Positions 1 to 8,678 are shown, numbered from the stretch's first letter. The stretch: 64,000 nucleotides of DNA from Candidatus Planktophila lacus (GCF_002287925.1 NZ_CP016769.1:558001-622000); one strand, 5' to 3'. The notes: generated from the sequence alone by a model not told the origin. Numbers and translations are program-made.

Positions 1-206
1 ATAAATACGATTTGAAGGGCGGCGCTGGCGTAGAGCTCCCATTGGAAGAAGAGAATTCCGTAGAGAACTGAACTTAGCGCCCACCAGGGCCAAGTAATTC
101 GTTTACCGGTTATGCCAAGTGCAACTCCGATGAAAGAGGCCATTACCGCGATTAGTTCGAGATAAGACAGTTCGTATCCCCAAATAGTTAAAAATGTAGA
201 TGACAT
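1..206 (-). CDS. pnuT: PnuC-family vitamin transporter, probable thiamine transporter PnuT (partial)
   Basis: Only the first 68 codons are present; the gene runs off the left edge. The start is an ATG at 204-206, preceded by a GGAAAGG ribosome binding site about 7 bases upstream. The peptide begins with a hydrophobic segment, then shows the PnuC-like pattern of a Trp-rich turn (TWPWWALSS), a second membrane segment (LYGILFFQW) and LYASAALQ. PnuC-family proteins are facilitators for nicotinamide riboside, riboflavin or thiamine. The TPP riboswitch just upstream makes thiamine the likely substrate (PnuT). The family assignment is from motif recognition; the substrate is inferred from the riboswitch. 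It lies downstream of crtB in the same orientation. Confidence 0.8.
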   Translation of the reverse strand, partial: MSSTFLTIWGYELSYLELIAVMASFIGVALGITGKRITWPWWALSSVLYGILFFQWELYASAALQIVF

Positions 207-212
207 AGTTTT

Positions 213-298
213 ACCCTTTCCGCATCCGCATTACCGGACGGGTCAAGCGGTCGATCTGAATTTCAGATCCTCTCAGCCGTTTCAGCGGCTCCCGCGAG
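213..298 (-). promoter_or_regulatory. TPP riboswitch (THI element)
   Basis: Read on the minus strand, the region shows the conserved TPP aptamer parts in order. GCGGG at the 5' end pairs with CCGC of GACCGC. A small P3 hairpin (GCCG-CGGC) leads into the invariant CTGAGA at 276-271. An extra P3a hairpin follows (GATCTGAA/TTCAGATC), then the P4/P5 arm with CCGGTAATGCGG and a terminal GCGGAAAGG. The last element also looks like the ribosome binding site of the transporter gene, so control is probably translational. It starts about 8 bases after the crtB stop codon. Confidence 0.9.
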
Positions 299-305
299 AT
301 TTACT

Positions 306-1211
306 TTAGCGCAAACGCGCTGCAACGGCGCTTATATAAGCCGCGAAAGCCACTCGCGCTCTGCGAGCTGTCGAAGTCTTGGCGCGCTTATTAAAGATGT
401 CGTAACCAATTTTTTCTACTTCATCAACGATTCCACAGTACAACTCACTGGCTGCGCGGATACATGGCTGGCTGGTCTTATCTAGTAGCGCAATACCTGG
501 TTCGGCAGCCTTCTGTAGTTGGCGAACGCGAGCGATCTGAAACTTAAGAGCGCTAATTATCTCCGGAGTTAACTTACGCGCTTCCAACATTTGACGAGTT
601 ACGCCGTGTTCGGCAAGTTCTTGTAGCGGCAAGTAAACGCGGCCGCGATCTAAATCCTCACCCACATCGCGAATAAAGTTAGCGAGCTGGAAGGCAACGC
701 CCAGATTCTTTGCAGCTTCTAAAGAATTAACAGTATCTCCCCCCAAGATCGGCACCATCTGAAGACCAATAACTGCTGCAGATCCATATACATATTCATA
801 AAGATCATCAAAAGTTTGGTACTCAGTAACAGTTAGGTCCATCTCCATCGAGTGTAAGAAATCTACGAAATGTTGGTGGGGGATATCAAAGCGCTGCACC
901 GTATCAATTAGCGCACGACCAACGAGATCTGAACTTTCACCGGTTTTTAAACCGCGCAATACATCAGAACTCCATGCGCGAAGTACTTCTGCTTTCTCTT
1001 GAGCAGTTAACGTTGAGGCTAAATCATCGACGATCTCATCGGCATAACGTGCAAAACCATAAAGCGCGTGAACAAATGGTCGCTTGCTCGCTGGTAACAA
1101 AAGAGTTGCTAGGTAATAAGTCTTGCCGTGCAGAGAGTTGAGACGTTTGCACTCGGAATAAGACTCCCGTAGTTGCGGGTCGGTAATCCCTGCAGCGCTT
1201 AACTCACTCAC
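306..1211 (-). CDS. crtB: Phytoene synthase
   Basis: This enzyme condenses two geranylgeranyl diphosphates to phytoene, the first committed step of carotenoid synthesis. The 301-residue protein is a normal length for the squalene/phytoene synthase family. Both Asp-rich Mg-diphosphate motifs are present: DEIVDD at residues 58-63 and DVGED at 182-186, followed by RGRVYLP. The start is a GTG at 1211 that directly abuts the crtI stop codon at 1212-1214, so the two genes are translationally coupled. Gene order on this strand is crtE-crtI-crtB, each joined without a gap. A TPP riboswitch and pnuT follow downstream. Confidence 0.95.
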   Translation of the reverse strand: MSELSAAGITDPQLRESYSECKRLNSLHGKTYYLATLLLPASKRPFVHALYGFARYADEIVDDLASTLTAQEKAEVLRAWSSDVLRGLKTGESSDLVGRALIDTVQRFDIPHQHFVDFLHSMEMDLTVTEYQTFDDLYEYVYGSAAVIGLQMVPILGGDTVNSLEAAKNLGVAFQLANFIRDVGEDLDRGRVYLPLQELAEHGVTRQMLEARKLTPEIISALKFQIARVRQLQKAAEPGIALLDKTSQPCIRAASELYCGIVDEVEKIGYDIFNKRAKTSTARRARVAFAAYISAVAARLR

Positions 1212-2696
1212 TTACTTAACCGGACCTACGATTCGCTCTGCCGCTAAACGACCAGAAATCAAAACCATCGGAACGCCAACGCCTGGTTGGGTACCTGAAC
1301 CGGCAAAGACGACATTTTCAAAACCAGCTGCGATATTGCGGGGACGGAATGGTCCGGTTTGGAAGAAGGTATGCGCGCTAGCAAATGGTGCGCCGCGTTC
1401 CATGCCTTGTGCTTGCCAATCAAGTGGCGTGGTCATTACTTCGGTTTCAATTGAATCGCCAAAGCCGGTGTAACCGCGATCTTCAAGAGTCTTGATCATG
1501 TGATCACGATATGGACGCGCTTGAGTCTTCCAATCAATATCGGCATCCAAGTTTGGAGTCGGATAGAGAATGTAATAACTCTCTTTTCCAGCAGGTGCCA
1601 ACGCGGCATCATCCTTAGTCGGAATAGTCACGAGTACCGAAGGATCTGACATCAAGGTCTTCTTCTTGATTAGCTCATCAAAGACGCCATCCCAAGATTT
1701 TCCGAAGTGAATATTGTGGTGAGCCACGTGGTCATACTTCTTAGAAGAACCAACTAGCAAAGTTGCACAAGATGGTGAGTACTTAAGGCGCTTAATATTT
1801 AGCGGAGTTTTACCAAGTAGATCGCGCCAAACAACGGGTAAATCTGGGTTCATGACAACCACATCGCATTCGATGCGTTCGCCCTTATCGGTGATAACCG
1901 CTTTGGCGCGCCCGTTCTCTACTTCTAGGCGAGTGACCGTGGTGCTGTATTTGAAAGTCACGCCATGCTTCTCTGCAGCAGCAGCAAGTGCGCGAGGTAC
2001 AGCATGCATTCCACCCTTAGGGAAGAAGACGCCATTTACTGAATCCATATAAGCAATAACTGCATAGATTGCTAGCGCCTGTTGTGGGCTAACGCCTGCA
2101 TACATCGCCTGGAATGAGTAAACCTTTTGCAGGCGAGGATCTTTAAGAAATTGATTTACTTTTGGAGAAAGTTTTCTAAATCCACCGAGTGCGATCAAGC
2201 GTGCCAAGTTGGGGGTCAACAAATTAAATGGAGAATCGATATTGCGATCGATGAAATCGTTCATCTCGTACTTGTACAACTTGGTTACAAAATCTACGTA
2301 ACGGCGGTAGCCCAGGGCTTCTTCGGCGCTAACTGTGCGACGGATCTCTTCTTCCATCTCAGCGGTATTGGCATGGACATCGATCTGCGAACCATCGTGA
2401 TAAAAAGCGCGATAAAGTGGCTTAAGCGGTGAAAGCTCTAGCCAATCCTTCATATCTTCACCGACGCAGCTAAAGGCATCTTGAATTAGCGAAGGCATAG
2501 TTAAAACAGATGGACCGGTATCAAATGAGTAGCCATCTTTTTCTAGCAAACCGTTGCGACCGCCCGGAACAGATTCGCGTTCTACGACCGTTACTTTGCG
2601 ACCTGCGCCCGCTAAGCGAAGTGCAGCGCTTAACCCAGCAAGTCCTGCACCAACTACGACTACGTGATCAGTTGGTCCCTTTACCTTTGCCGGCAT
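1212..2696 (-). CDS. crtI: Phytoene desaturase CrtI
   Basis: A FAD-dependent desaturase of the CrtI family, expected to convert phytoene to lycopene or a related polyene. The 494-residue protein has an N-terminal Rossmann signature (GAGLAG, residues 16-21), the family segment GVFFPKGGMHAVPRAL in the middle, and the C-terminal FAD-binding signature NVVFAGSGTQPGVGVPMVL. The ATG start at 2696 lies against the crtE stop codon. How many desaturation steps it performs cannot be read from sequence. A diverged second member of the family lies at 5265-6782, so this copy, tied to crtE and crtB, is the better candidate for the core phytoene-to-lycopene step. Confidence 0.93.
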   Translation of the reverse strand: MPAKVKGPTDHVVVVGAGLAGLSAALRLAGAGRKVTVVERESVPGGRNGLLEKDGYSFDTGPSVLTMPSLIQDAFSCVGEDMKDWLELSPLKPLYRAFYHDGSQIDVHANTAEMEEEIRRTVSAEEALGYRRYVDFVTKLYKYEMNDFIDRNIDSPFNLLTPNLARLIALGGFRKLSPKVNQFLKDPRLQKVYSFQAMYAGVSPQQALAIYAVIAYMDSVNGVFFPKGGMHAVPRALAAAAEKHGVTFKYSTTVTRLEVENGRAKAVITDKGERIECDVVVMNPDLPVVWRDLLGKTPLNIKRLKYSPSCATLLVGSSKKYDHVAHHNIHFGKSWDGVFDELIKKKTLMSDPSVLVTIPTKDDAALAPAGKESYYILYPTPNLDADIDWKTQARPYRDHMIKTLEDRGYTGFGDSIETEVMTTPLDWQAQGMERGAPFASAHTFFQTGPFRPRNIAAGFENVVFAGSGTQPGVGVPMVLISGRLAAERIVGPVK

Positions 2697-3782
2697 TTAA
2701 TGGCTCCTACGAGTTGCGCTAGTTGCGAGTTCGATTAATAACTCGCGGGCTGAAGGGTCAATTTCATCAGAGTTTGCCGCAGTTAGCGCGTTGGAAAGAA
2801 GCCCCTCGATGAGATCTTCGACAACTTTAACTGCGCCTGTTGCGGTGATGAGCGCGCGGATTTCTTCAATCTGATCGGAAGTTAGATCTTCGCGGCCAAG
2901 GGCTGCAGTGATCTTGGCAGCGCTTGCTTGGTCGGCGCGCTCTAAAGTCATCGCCATCAAAACGGTGCGCTTGCCTTCACGAATATCATCGCCGGCTGGT
3001 TTACCAGTAACAGATGGATCGCCAAAGATTCCGAGCATGTCATCGCGCAATTGGAATGCCTCACCAAGTGGCAGACCATATGCGCTCAAGATATTTGTTA
3101 AATCTTTTCGTTCTGCCGCATCTGTAATCGCAAGCGATGCGCCCAGATGCAATGGTCGTTCAATTGTGTATTTGCCTGATTTGTATCGGGCGATACGAAG
3201 TGAGCGATCAACGCTAGGGGAGCGCTCACCTGCTTCACGAACATCTAAATACTGTCCGGCCATAAGTTCGATACGCATCTCATCGTGCACCTTTAGCGCC
3301 GATAAGAGCGCGCTATTTTCAACACCTGATGTATGGAGCAAGTGATCTGACCAAACTAAAGCTAAGTCACCAAGAAGTACTGCTGCTGCTTCACCAAATT
3401 GATCTGCCAAACCGCTCATCGCTTCTTGTTGATGCAAGTTCTCAAAGTGGCGATGTATCGCAGGTTTTCCTCGGCGAGTATCTGAACGATCCATTAAGTC
3501 ATCATGGATAAGCGCACATGCTTGCAATAGTTCGAGGCTGGTGAATGCGCGAATATCTGCAGCGGTTGCAACCTTGCCAGTTGCCGCAAAGCCGGCATAT
3601 GCAAATAGCGGGCGCAGGCGCTTTCCACCTTCAAGCAAGAAAGATTCGAGGGCATCGCATACTGGGATTAACTCAGAGCCGATGCCACTTAAATATTCGC
3701 GCTGCAAGGTCAGATAAGAAGTTAGTTCGCTTTGAACCGTCTCGCGTACCGCTAAAAGCGTGCCACGTGCATCGTTAACCAC
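2697..3782 (-). CDS. crtE: Geranylgeranyl diphosphate synthase (polyprenyl synthetase)
   Basis: A trans-isoprenyl diphosphate synthase making the C20 precursor for CrtB. With the GTG start at 3782 it has 361 residues. The first Asp-rich motif, DDLMD, is at residues 94-98 and the second, DDMLGIFGD, at 247-255; GGKRLRP is at 52-58. An upstream ATG at 3818 is in frame but would run into metF. The GTG is preferred because TACCGT lies exactly 6 bases before it, the -10 geometry of leaderless actinobacterial genes. It heads the crtE-crtI-crtB unit and is divergent from metF. Product chain length (C15 or C20) is inferred from the neighbours. Confidence 0.9.
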   Translation of the reverse strand: MVNDARGTLLAVRETVQSELTSYLTLQREYLSGIGSELIPVCDALESFLLEGGKRLRPLFAYAGFAATGKVATAADIRAFTSLELLQACALIHDDLMDRSDTRRGKPAIHRHFENLHQQEAMSGLADQFGEAAAVLLGDLALVWSDHLLHTSGVENSALLSALKVHDEMRIELMAGQYLDVREAGERSPSVDRSLRIARYKSGKYTIERPLHLGASLAITDAAERKDLTNILSAYGLPLGEAFQLRDDMLGIFGDPSVTGKPAGDDIREGKRTVLMAMTLERADQASAAKITAALGREDLTSDQIEEIRALITATGAVKVVEDLIEGLLSNALTAANSDEIDPSARELLIELATSATRRSH

Positions 3783-3804
3783 GGCGCAACGGTACCCTGA
3801 CCGC
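3783..3804. promoter_or_regulatory. Bidirectional crtE/metF promoter with overlapping -10 elements
   Basis: The spacer between the two proposed start codons is 22 bp. It contains ACGGTACCCT. TACCCT (3793-3798) is a -10 for metF, followed by 6 bases and GTG 3805. TACCGT on the minus strand (3794-3789) is a -10 for crtE, followed by 6 bases and GTG 3782. Both would give leaderless transcripts. The same arrangement recurs at 11818-11839. This is inferred from sequence only, and both start codons here were chosen partly by this rule. Confidence 0.55.
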
Positions 3805-4686
3805 GTGGAGATGCGCATGAAGGAGATCGGCGAAGGCGTTACTTACTCCTTCGAGTTCTTTCCTCCGAAAGACCCAGAAGGTGAAGAACGCCTTTGGAGC
3901 GCTATGGGCGCGCTCGAACTGATCGCCCCAGATTTCATCTCAGTTACTTATGGTGCAGGCGGCACAACCCGCGATCGCACAATTCGGATAACTTCCGAGA
4001 TAACGCAGCGCACTCATATTCCAACGGTTGCGCACTTAACTTGCGTTGGTTCAACGCGAGACGAGTTAATCGAAATTTTGGCGCGCTACAAGCAAGCCGG
4101 CATCCACAATATTTTGGCGCTGCGTGGAGATCCAACTGGGGGACCGCGTGCGCCTTGGACACCAACACCTGGCGGTTTAAATCACGCCGACGAATTAGTA
4201 ACGCTCGCTGCTGAAGTTGGTGGATTCACAATTGGCGTCGCCGCATTTCCCGACGGACATCCCGCATCAGGGTTAAATTTCCATGAAGATATTGAAGTTC
4301 TGCTCCGTAAAGAAAAAGCCGGTGCATCATTTGCAACGACACAGTTCTTCTTTGAAGTTGATAAATGGAAAGCGCTCGTCGATCGCTTATCGGCACGCGG
4401 CTCAAAACTGCCGATCATCGCAGGCATATTGCCGGTCACAAATGTTGCTCAGTTAAATCGTATGGCCGAGTTAAGCGGCACACCGATTCCACCGGCTATC
4501 GCTGCGCGTTTTGAAGCGCTGAAAGATTCACCAGATGATGTCCGTAAGTTAGGTGTAGAAATTGCTACCGGTCTCTGTGAAGATTTATTAGATGCAGGAG
4601 TTCCGGGTCTTCACTTCTACACAATGAATACCTCATCAGCAACGCGCGAAATATTTGAGCAGATCAAAGATAAGAAACGCGGATGA
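3805..4686 (+). CDS. metF: 5,10-Methylenetetrahydrofolate reductase
   Basis: Reduces 5,10-methylene-THF to 5-methyl-THF, the methyl donor for methionine synthase. The 293-residue protein has the family landmarks: YSFEFFPPK near the N-terminus, FISVTYGAGG, THIPTVAHLTC, ILALRGDP, and FATTQFFFE, all parts of the FAD and folate site of the TIM barrel. GTG 3805 is chosen because TACCCT lies 6 bases upstream; ATG 3811 and ATG 3817 are in-frame alternatives, the latter 6 bases after a GTGGAG sequence. The stop overlaps the next gene by ATGA. It is divergent from crtE and shares its 22-bp spacer. Confidence 0.92.
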   Translation: MEMRMKEIGEGVTYSFEFFPPKDPEGEERLWSAMGALELIAPDFISVTYGAGGTTRDRTIRITSEITQRTHIPTVAHLTCVGSTRDELIEILARYKQAGIHNILALRGDPTGGPRAPWTPTPGGLNHADELVTLAAEVGGFTIGVAAFPDGHPASGLNFHEDIEVLLRKEKAGASFATTQFFFEVDKWKALVDRLSARGSKLPIIAGILPVTNVAQLNRMAELSGTPIPPAIAARFEALKDSPDDVRKLGVEIATGLCEDLLDAGVPGLHFYTMNTSSATREIFEQIKDKKRG

Positions 4687-5315
4687 ACCAGACCGATTTT
4701 TTCGCCAAGTGGAGGGAGCTCCACGGTAACGCTGAGATAAAGGGAATTGTTAAGGCTTGGCTCAAGATCTCATTCGCATCGGCTAAATTCGTTTCAGCAC
4801 TGCGCTTAACTCCGAACTTACTCACGCTGCTAGGAATTGTTTTTGCTATTGCGATGGCGGTTAATCCACTATCGCTCTGGGCGATTCCGCTTCTGGTTCT
4901 CTCACTCTATGCCGATGGAATCGATGGCAGCGTTGCTATCTACCAAAATCGCGAGAGCCGATTCGGTGCGGTTCTGGATTCAGTTGCCGATCGCATCAGC
5001 GAAGCGCTCTGGTTCTACGTCGCTTACCGCATCGGCGCTCCAGCATGGATTGTTCTTCTAACTTATGTAACTGCATCAACGCAAGAATATGCGCGTGCCC
5101 GTTTAGGTGGTTTAGGTATCAGCGAAGTTGGAGTTGTTACGCCAGCAGAACGACCTGTGCGCGCTAGTTTTATCTTTATCGCCCTGGTTGCCTACGCAAT
5201 CGGCTTTAACTTAGTAACTCCAGTGATGGCAGTTCTCGCCGCACTTCAACTATTTAGCTTTTACTTAGTGGGTCGTTGGGCCCACAACTGCTTGCGCAAC
5301 AATTTCAGCGCTTAG
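4683..5315 (+). CDS. CDP-alcohol phosphatidyltransferase family protein
   Basis: An integral membrane enzyme of the family that transfers a phosphatidyl group from CDP-diacylglycerol to an alcohol such as inositol or glycerol phosphate. The 210-residue protein carries the signature D78-x2-D81-G82-x2-A85, then G95-x3-D99-x3-D103. The Arg that normally follows the Ala is Ile86 here, an unusual change in an otherwise intact motif. Several hydrophobic segments follow. Its start overlaps the metF stop by ATGA, so the two are co-transcribed. Its last 51 bases overlap the 3' end of the convergent desaturase gene. The acceptor alcohol cannot be deduced. Confidence 0.85.
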   Translation: MNQTDFFAKWRELHGNAEIKGIVKAWLKISFASAKFVSALRLTPNLLTLLGIVFAIAMAVNPLSLWAIPLLVLSLYADGIDGSVAIYQNRESRFGAVLDSVADRISEALWFYVAYRIGAPAWIVLLTYVTASTQEYARARLGGLGISEVGVVTPAERPVRASFIFIALVAYAIGFNLVTPVMAVLAALQLFSFYLVGRWAHNCLRNNFSA

Positions 5316-6782
5316 CCCAACTAACGGTAAGCCTCCACCTGGATGAGCCGATCCACCAACGCAGTACAAACCCTTTAGTGGAGAACGATTCTTGGCGCGC
5401 AAAAATGCCGAACGCGCTCCGTTGCTGGAAGTGCCATAGATCGATCCACCTGGCGCCATCACTGTGCGCTCGAGATCTGCAGGTGTGCGAATTTCCAAAA
5501 CTTCTAAGCGGTCTCTAACTGATATTCCGCGCGCTTCAATGGCATCAATAATCTTCATCGCATAGCGGTGGTTGGCATCTTTATCGTTCCAGTTAAAGCC
5601 ATCGCTATCGCCATGGCGCGGTGCATTAACCAGCACAAACCAAGCTTCGTGCCCGGGGTGTTTAACCATCGCATCGTCATTTGGCGCGCAGATATAAATT
5701 GTTGGATCTTCAACTGGCACCTTACGGCTGAAGATATCTTCAAACTCTTCATCGTAATCTTTGGGAAACAAGACATTGTGATGCGATAAACCTGTTGGCT
5801 GATCGGTGGGGCGAAGCCCAAGTAGAAGTGAGAATCCAGCAAGCGACGGTTCAGCTTTGGCCAAGTTCTTACGGGTGCGCTTTAACTTTCCTACTTTGCC
5901 CGAAATTAAACTGTTATAGACCAGTGAAGCATCAGCGTTAGCTATGACCACTTCATATTCAATTAATCGCCCATCACCACGAGAGACGCCAGTTATAGAT
6001 TTACCATTGTGGTTAATAGCAGTAATGGGAGAGTTGAATTCAAATTTAACTCCGCGATCAAGACAACGTTGATAAACGGCATCGGCTAGCTTTCCAACCC
6101 CGCCTTTAATATGCCAAGCCCCGAATGCTTCTTCGACGAAGGCGATAGATGCCAGCACCGCAGGTGCAACGCGTGGATCAGATCCGCTATATGTTGCATA
6201 GCGATCCAAGATGTTTCGTAGATGGATATCTTTAATCTTTAGCCCGCGCAGAGTTTTCCAGGGAGCAATGATTCGGATGTCGCGCAGCAGAGTTGGACGC
6301 TTCAGTAATGAAGCGATAGAACGCAGTTCAGATTCGATAAACGGTTCACGCGAGACATCCCACATCGCCTCAGCGGTGCGCATTACGCGATCCCACTCTT
6401 GCCCTGCTTCTGCGCCGAGCGATTCAGTGATTGCCGCCAGAGTCTCTTTCCGAGATAAGTTGGCAAACTTAACTGACTTGCCATCGGCAAAACGATAATC
6501 AAATGATGGATTAACGGGAACAAGCTCTAGAACTCGACCCATGACTTCACCGGTGCGCTGAAAGAAATCGCGATAGACCGCAGGAAGAGTTAAAAGTGAT
6601 GGGCCGGTATCGAATGCGTAATTGCCGATCCATTCAGTGCGGCACTTACCGCCATGACGATCGGATGCTTCATAGACAGTTACTTGGTGGCCAGCCTTTG
6701 CTAAACGCGCTGCAGTTGTCATTCCGCCCATGCCGGCACCGATTACAGCAACGGCAGGTTTATTGGAATTACCTTTGCTCAC
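5265..6782 (-). CDS. CrtI/CrtD-family carotenoid desaturase or oxidoreductase
   Basis: A second FAD-dependent enzyme of the phytoene desaturase superfamily, 505 residues from the GTG at 6782. It has the N-terminal dinucleotide fold (GAGMGG), YAFDTGPSLLTLP, a central WHIKGGVGKL segment and the C-terminal LYCVGGSAHPGGGLPLVGLS. The GTG overlaps the stop of the upstream glycosyltransferase (GTGA), which favours it over an ATG at 6824 lying inside that gene. Because it sits with cruG- and cruF-like genes, a CrtD-type 3,4-desaturase acting on a hydroxylated carotenoid is the best guess. A carotenoid oxygenase or isomerase of the same superfamily is possible. The 3' end overlaps the convergent plus-strand gene by 51 bases. 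Confidence 0.8.
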   Translation of the reverse strand: MSKGNSNKPAVAVIGAGMGGMTTAARLAKAGHQVTVYEASDRHGGKCRTEWIGNYAFDTGPSLLTLPAVYRDFFQRTGEVMGRVLELVPVNPSFDYRFADGKSVKFANLSRKETLAAITESLGAEAGQEWDRVMRTAEAMWDVSREPFIESELRSIASLLKRPTLLRDIRIIAPWKTLRGLKIKDIHLRNILDRYATYSGSDPRVAPAVLASIAFVEEAFGAWHIKGGVGKLADAVYQRCLDRGVKFEFNSPITAINHNGKSITGVSRGDGRLIEYEVVIANADASLVYNSLISGKVGKLKRTRKNLAKAEPSLAGFSLLLGLRPTDQPTGLSHHNVLFPKDYDEEFEDIFSRKVPVEDPTIYICAPNDDAMVKHPGHEAWFVLVNAPRHGDSDGFNWNDKDANHRYAMKIIDAIEARGISVRDRLEVLEIRTPADLERTVMAPGGSIYGTSSNGARSAFLRAKNRSPLKGLYCVGGSAHPGGGLPLVGLSAEIVAQAVVGPTTH

Positions 6783-7849
6783 AGGGTGCGACCTTTCCAC
6801 GTTACTGCGCCACGGGCGCGCCAACTGTAGATAATCAAATAGATCAAGATCGCAGAAGAGATCGGATGCAGAATTGAATCCAGGATTCGCCCGCGCGAAC
6901 GCGCTGCGCTAAGAGCGCGAGTTATAACTACAAATTGATAGGCGAAGAAGCCCAGGGGATGGCCACCAAACCAAGCAATTACTGGAGCGATGCCAGTGAT
7001 AAACAGAAATGCGATCGCAGCTGCGCTACCGCTCTGACTGCCGAATGCTTTCCAGAGAGATTTTCCATACCCAGCTTTGATTTCAGAGAAGTTCTTATAC
7101 ATGCGGGTCTGCGCCAGCGATGAACCATCTGCCACGCCACCAAATGCGCCTGATTTAATCAGCGCGCGGGCAAGTTCCATATCGTCGAGAACTTCTGCAG
7201 CGATCGCAGTAAATCCGCCGATTTGGTCCAAAGAGTTTTTGCGCACCAGAAAGAATTGACCGTTGGCAACTGCTAAAGAAGTGCGTGTAGATTTCTCGGC
7301 AACGCGCAAAGGCACTGTGCTCATCCATGACCATTGCAACAGCGGTTGAATCAATCGTTCTGAAAAAGTCTTGGCGATCTGACGTGGATATGGTGAGATA
7401 AATGAGCGATCGCCCAGCATTGCAATGGCTTGTGCAATAGCGGTTGACGTTAAACGAACATCTGCATCAAGAGTTACAACGATTTCACCCTTTGCCTGCA
7501 AATATCCTTGCTGCAGCGCCCATGGTTTACCTAGCCAACCATCTAGAAGTTCAGGGGCGTTGATAACTTTAATTTGAGCTCCACCATCTTTGGCTTCCTG
7601 CAACTTGTCTGCTGTGTCATCGGTGGATGAGTCGTTGATGAAGATGATCTCTGACTTATTCAAGAACTGTTGTGCCTGCAGGCTAAGTACTAGATCTGCG
7701 ATGTTTTCCGCTTCATTCCGCACCGGAATCAAGATAGTTACAGTTTCGCTGCGTTCTATGGCGGCAACTGGACGGCGGATCGTAAAGAAGTTTGCGACGG
7801 CCAGCCAAAGCAGGGCAACGGATGCAAAGAAAATTAAGTTAGTTAGCAC
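6779..7849 (-). CDS. cruG: Family 2 glycosyltransferase, CruG-like carotenoid glycosyltransferase
   Basis: The 356-residue protein starts with a membrane segment (residues 1-20), then a GT-A glycosyltransferase domain: VTILIPVRNEAENI (37-50), NDSSTDD (72-78) and the metal-binding DAD at 128-130. Hydrophobic C-terminal segments follow. The start is a GTG at 7849. In cyanobacteria CruG adds a sugar to the hydroxyl made by CruF on the psi end of a carotenoid, and the gene here lies directly downstream of the cruF-like gene. That pairing, more than the sequence alone, supports the function. The alternative is a diaponeurosporenoate-type glycosyltransferase. The stop overlaps the downstream desaturase start. 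Confidence 0.75.
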   Translation of the reverse strand: MLTNLIFFASVALLWLAVANFFTIRRPVAAIERSETVTILIPVRNEAENIADLVLSLQAQQFLNKSEIIFINDSSTDDTADKLQEAKDGGAQIKVINAPELLDGWLGKPWALQQGYLQAKGEIVVTLDADVRLTSTAIAQAIAMLGDRSFISPYPRQIAKTFSERLIQPLLQWSWMSTVPLRVAEKSTRTSLAVANGQFFLVRKNSLDQIGGFTAIAAEVLDDMELARALIKSGAFGGVADGSSLAQTRMYKNFSEIKAGYGKSLWKAFGSQSGSAAAIAFLFITGIAPVIAWFGGHPLGFFAYQFVVITRALSAARSRGRILDSILHPISSAILIYLIIYSWRARGAVTWKGRTL

Positions 7850-7874
7850 GATTTATTCGATACAAGTTAAATTG

Positions 7875-8678
7875 TTAAGGGCGCCCGAGCCAGCGTGAGA
7901 AGAGATACGGCGCGAGGAAGGCGCCATAAATCGTTCCGAATAAGAATGCGATACCTGGGCGATCAAAGAAGAATAGATTTGAAACGATTCCACCAAACCA
8001 TGTCCAGATTAAGAAGAAATCAACTGCCGTGTAACTCGCGCTCTGCTTGCGGCGATCGCGCGGTAGAACTAAATGCAGAACTGCAATCAAAGCCATGCCA
8101 GATAACAACCACCCAAATGCATTTGATAGTGGAATTTCAGGGGTGAAGGGAACATGTGAGCCAGTTACCTCCCAAGTCCAACGACCACCGCTAACCATCT
8201 GTGGATCAAGGAATAAGTCATAGGCCATCATTCCAAAGCCACCGTAGAGAAATACCCAGTTCTTAGTCACTCGGCGTGCAACACATAAGACTGGATGCGC
8301 GATCATCGCCCATGCAAATGGAACAACAAGTGGAACGCTAATTAATTGCGGACCAAGTGATGGGTCATATGAATAGACGCCGAATGGCCATCCAGTGGAG
8401 ACGCCAATCAACTCAATAAAGAAACCGAAAGTTAGCGCGATAGCTAAATATGTAAATACATATCGTGCACCGTATGACAACAGCGCATGTAGCGCCATTG
8501 CACCAGCACCCCAATAAACGGTTGCAATTGTTACAACGCGAAGCGTTTCACCTTCAAGAAGTGGATAGGAAACCTGTAAGAGCAGAGCAACGCCAAGCAC
8601 CAGATAGAGAAAGAGGCGGGAGCGATCCGAGATACCGCGGCGGTGGCGCCTGCGGGGGTTGTAATGACGAATCGACAT
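7875..8678 (-). CDS. cruF: CruF-like carotenoid hydratase (DUF422 family)
   Basis: A polytopic membrane protein of 267 residues with about seven hydrophobic segments. It has the DUF422 landmarks: FIELIGVSTGWPFGVYSY, PFAWAMIAHP, and YDLFLDPQMVSGGRWTW. CruF and the haloarchaeal bisanhydrobacterioruberin hydratase belong to this family; they add water across the 1,2 double bond of a psi end group, giving a tertiary hydroxyl that can be glycosylated. The ATG at 8678 is preceded by CAGAAT with a 6-base spacer, a likely leaderless promoter. It is the first gene of the cruF-cruG-crtD-like unit. Confidence 0.85.
   Translation of the reverse strand: MSIRHYNPRRRHRRGISDRSRLFLYLVLGVALLLQVSYPLLEGETLRVVTIATVYWGAGAMALHALLSYGARYVFTYLAIALTFGFFIELIGVSTGWPFGVYSYDPSLGPQLISVPLVVPFAWAMIAHPVLCVARRVTKNWVFLYGGFGMMAYDLFLDPQMVSGGRWTWEVTGSHVPFTPEIPLSNAFGWLLSGMALIAVLHLVLPRDRRKQSASYTAVDFFLIWTWFGGIVSNLFFFDRPGIAFLFGTIYGAFLAPYLFSRWLGRP

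Noticed and set aside
3783-3818. ATG 3818 as the crtE start
   Set aside because: It would extend crtE over the start of metF and add residues unlike the family N-terminus. GTG 3782 fits the -10 spacing.
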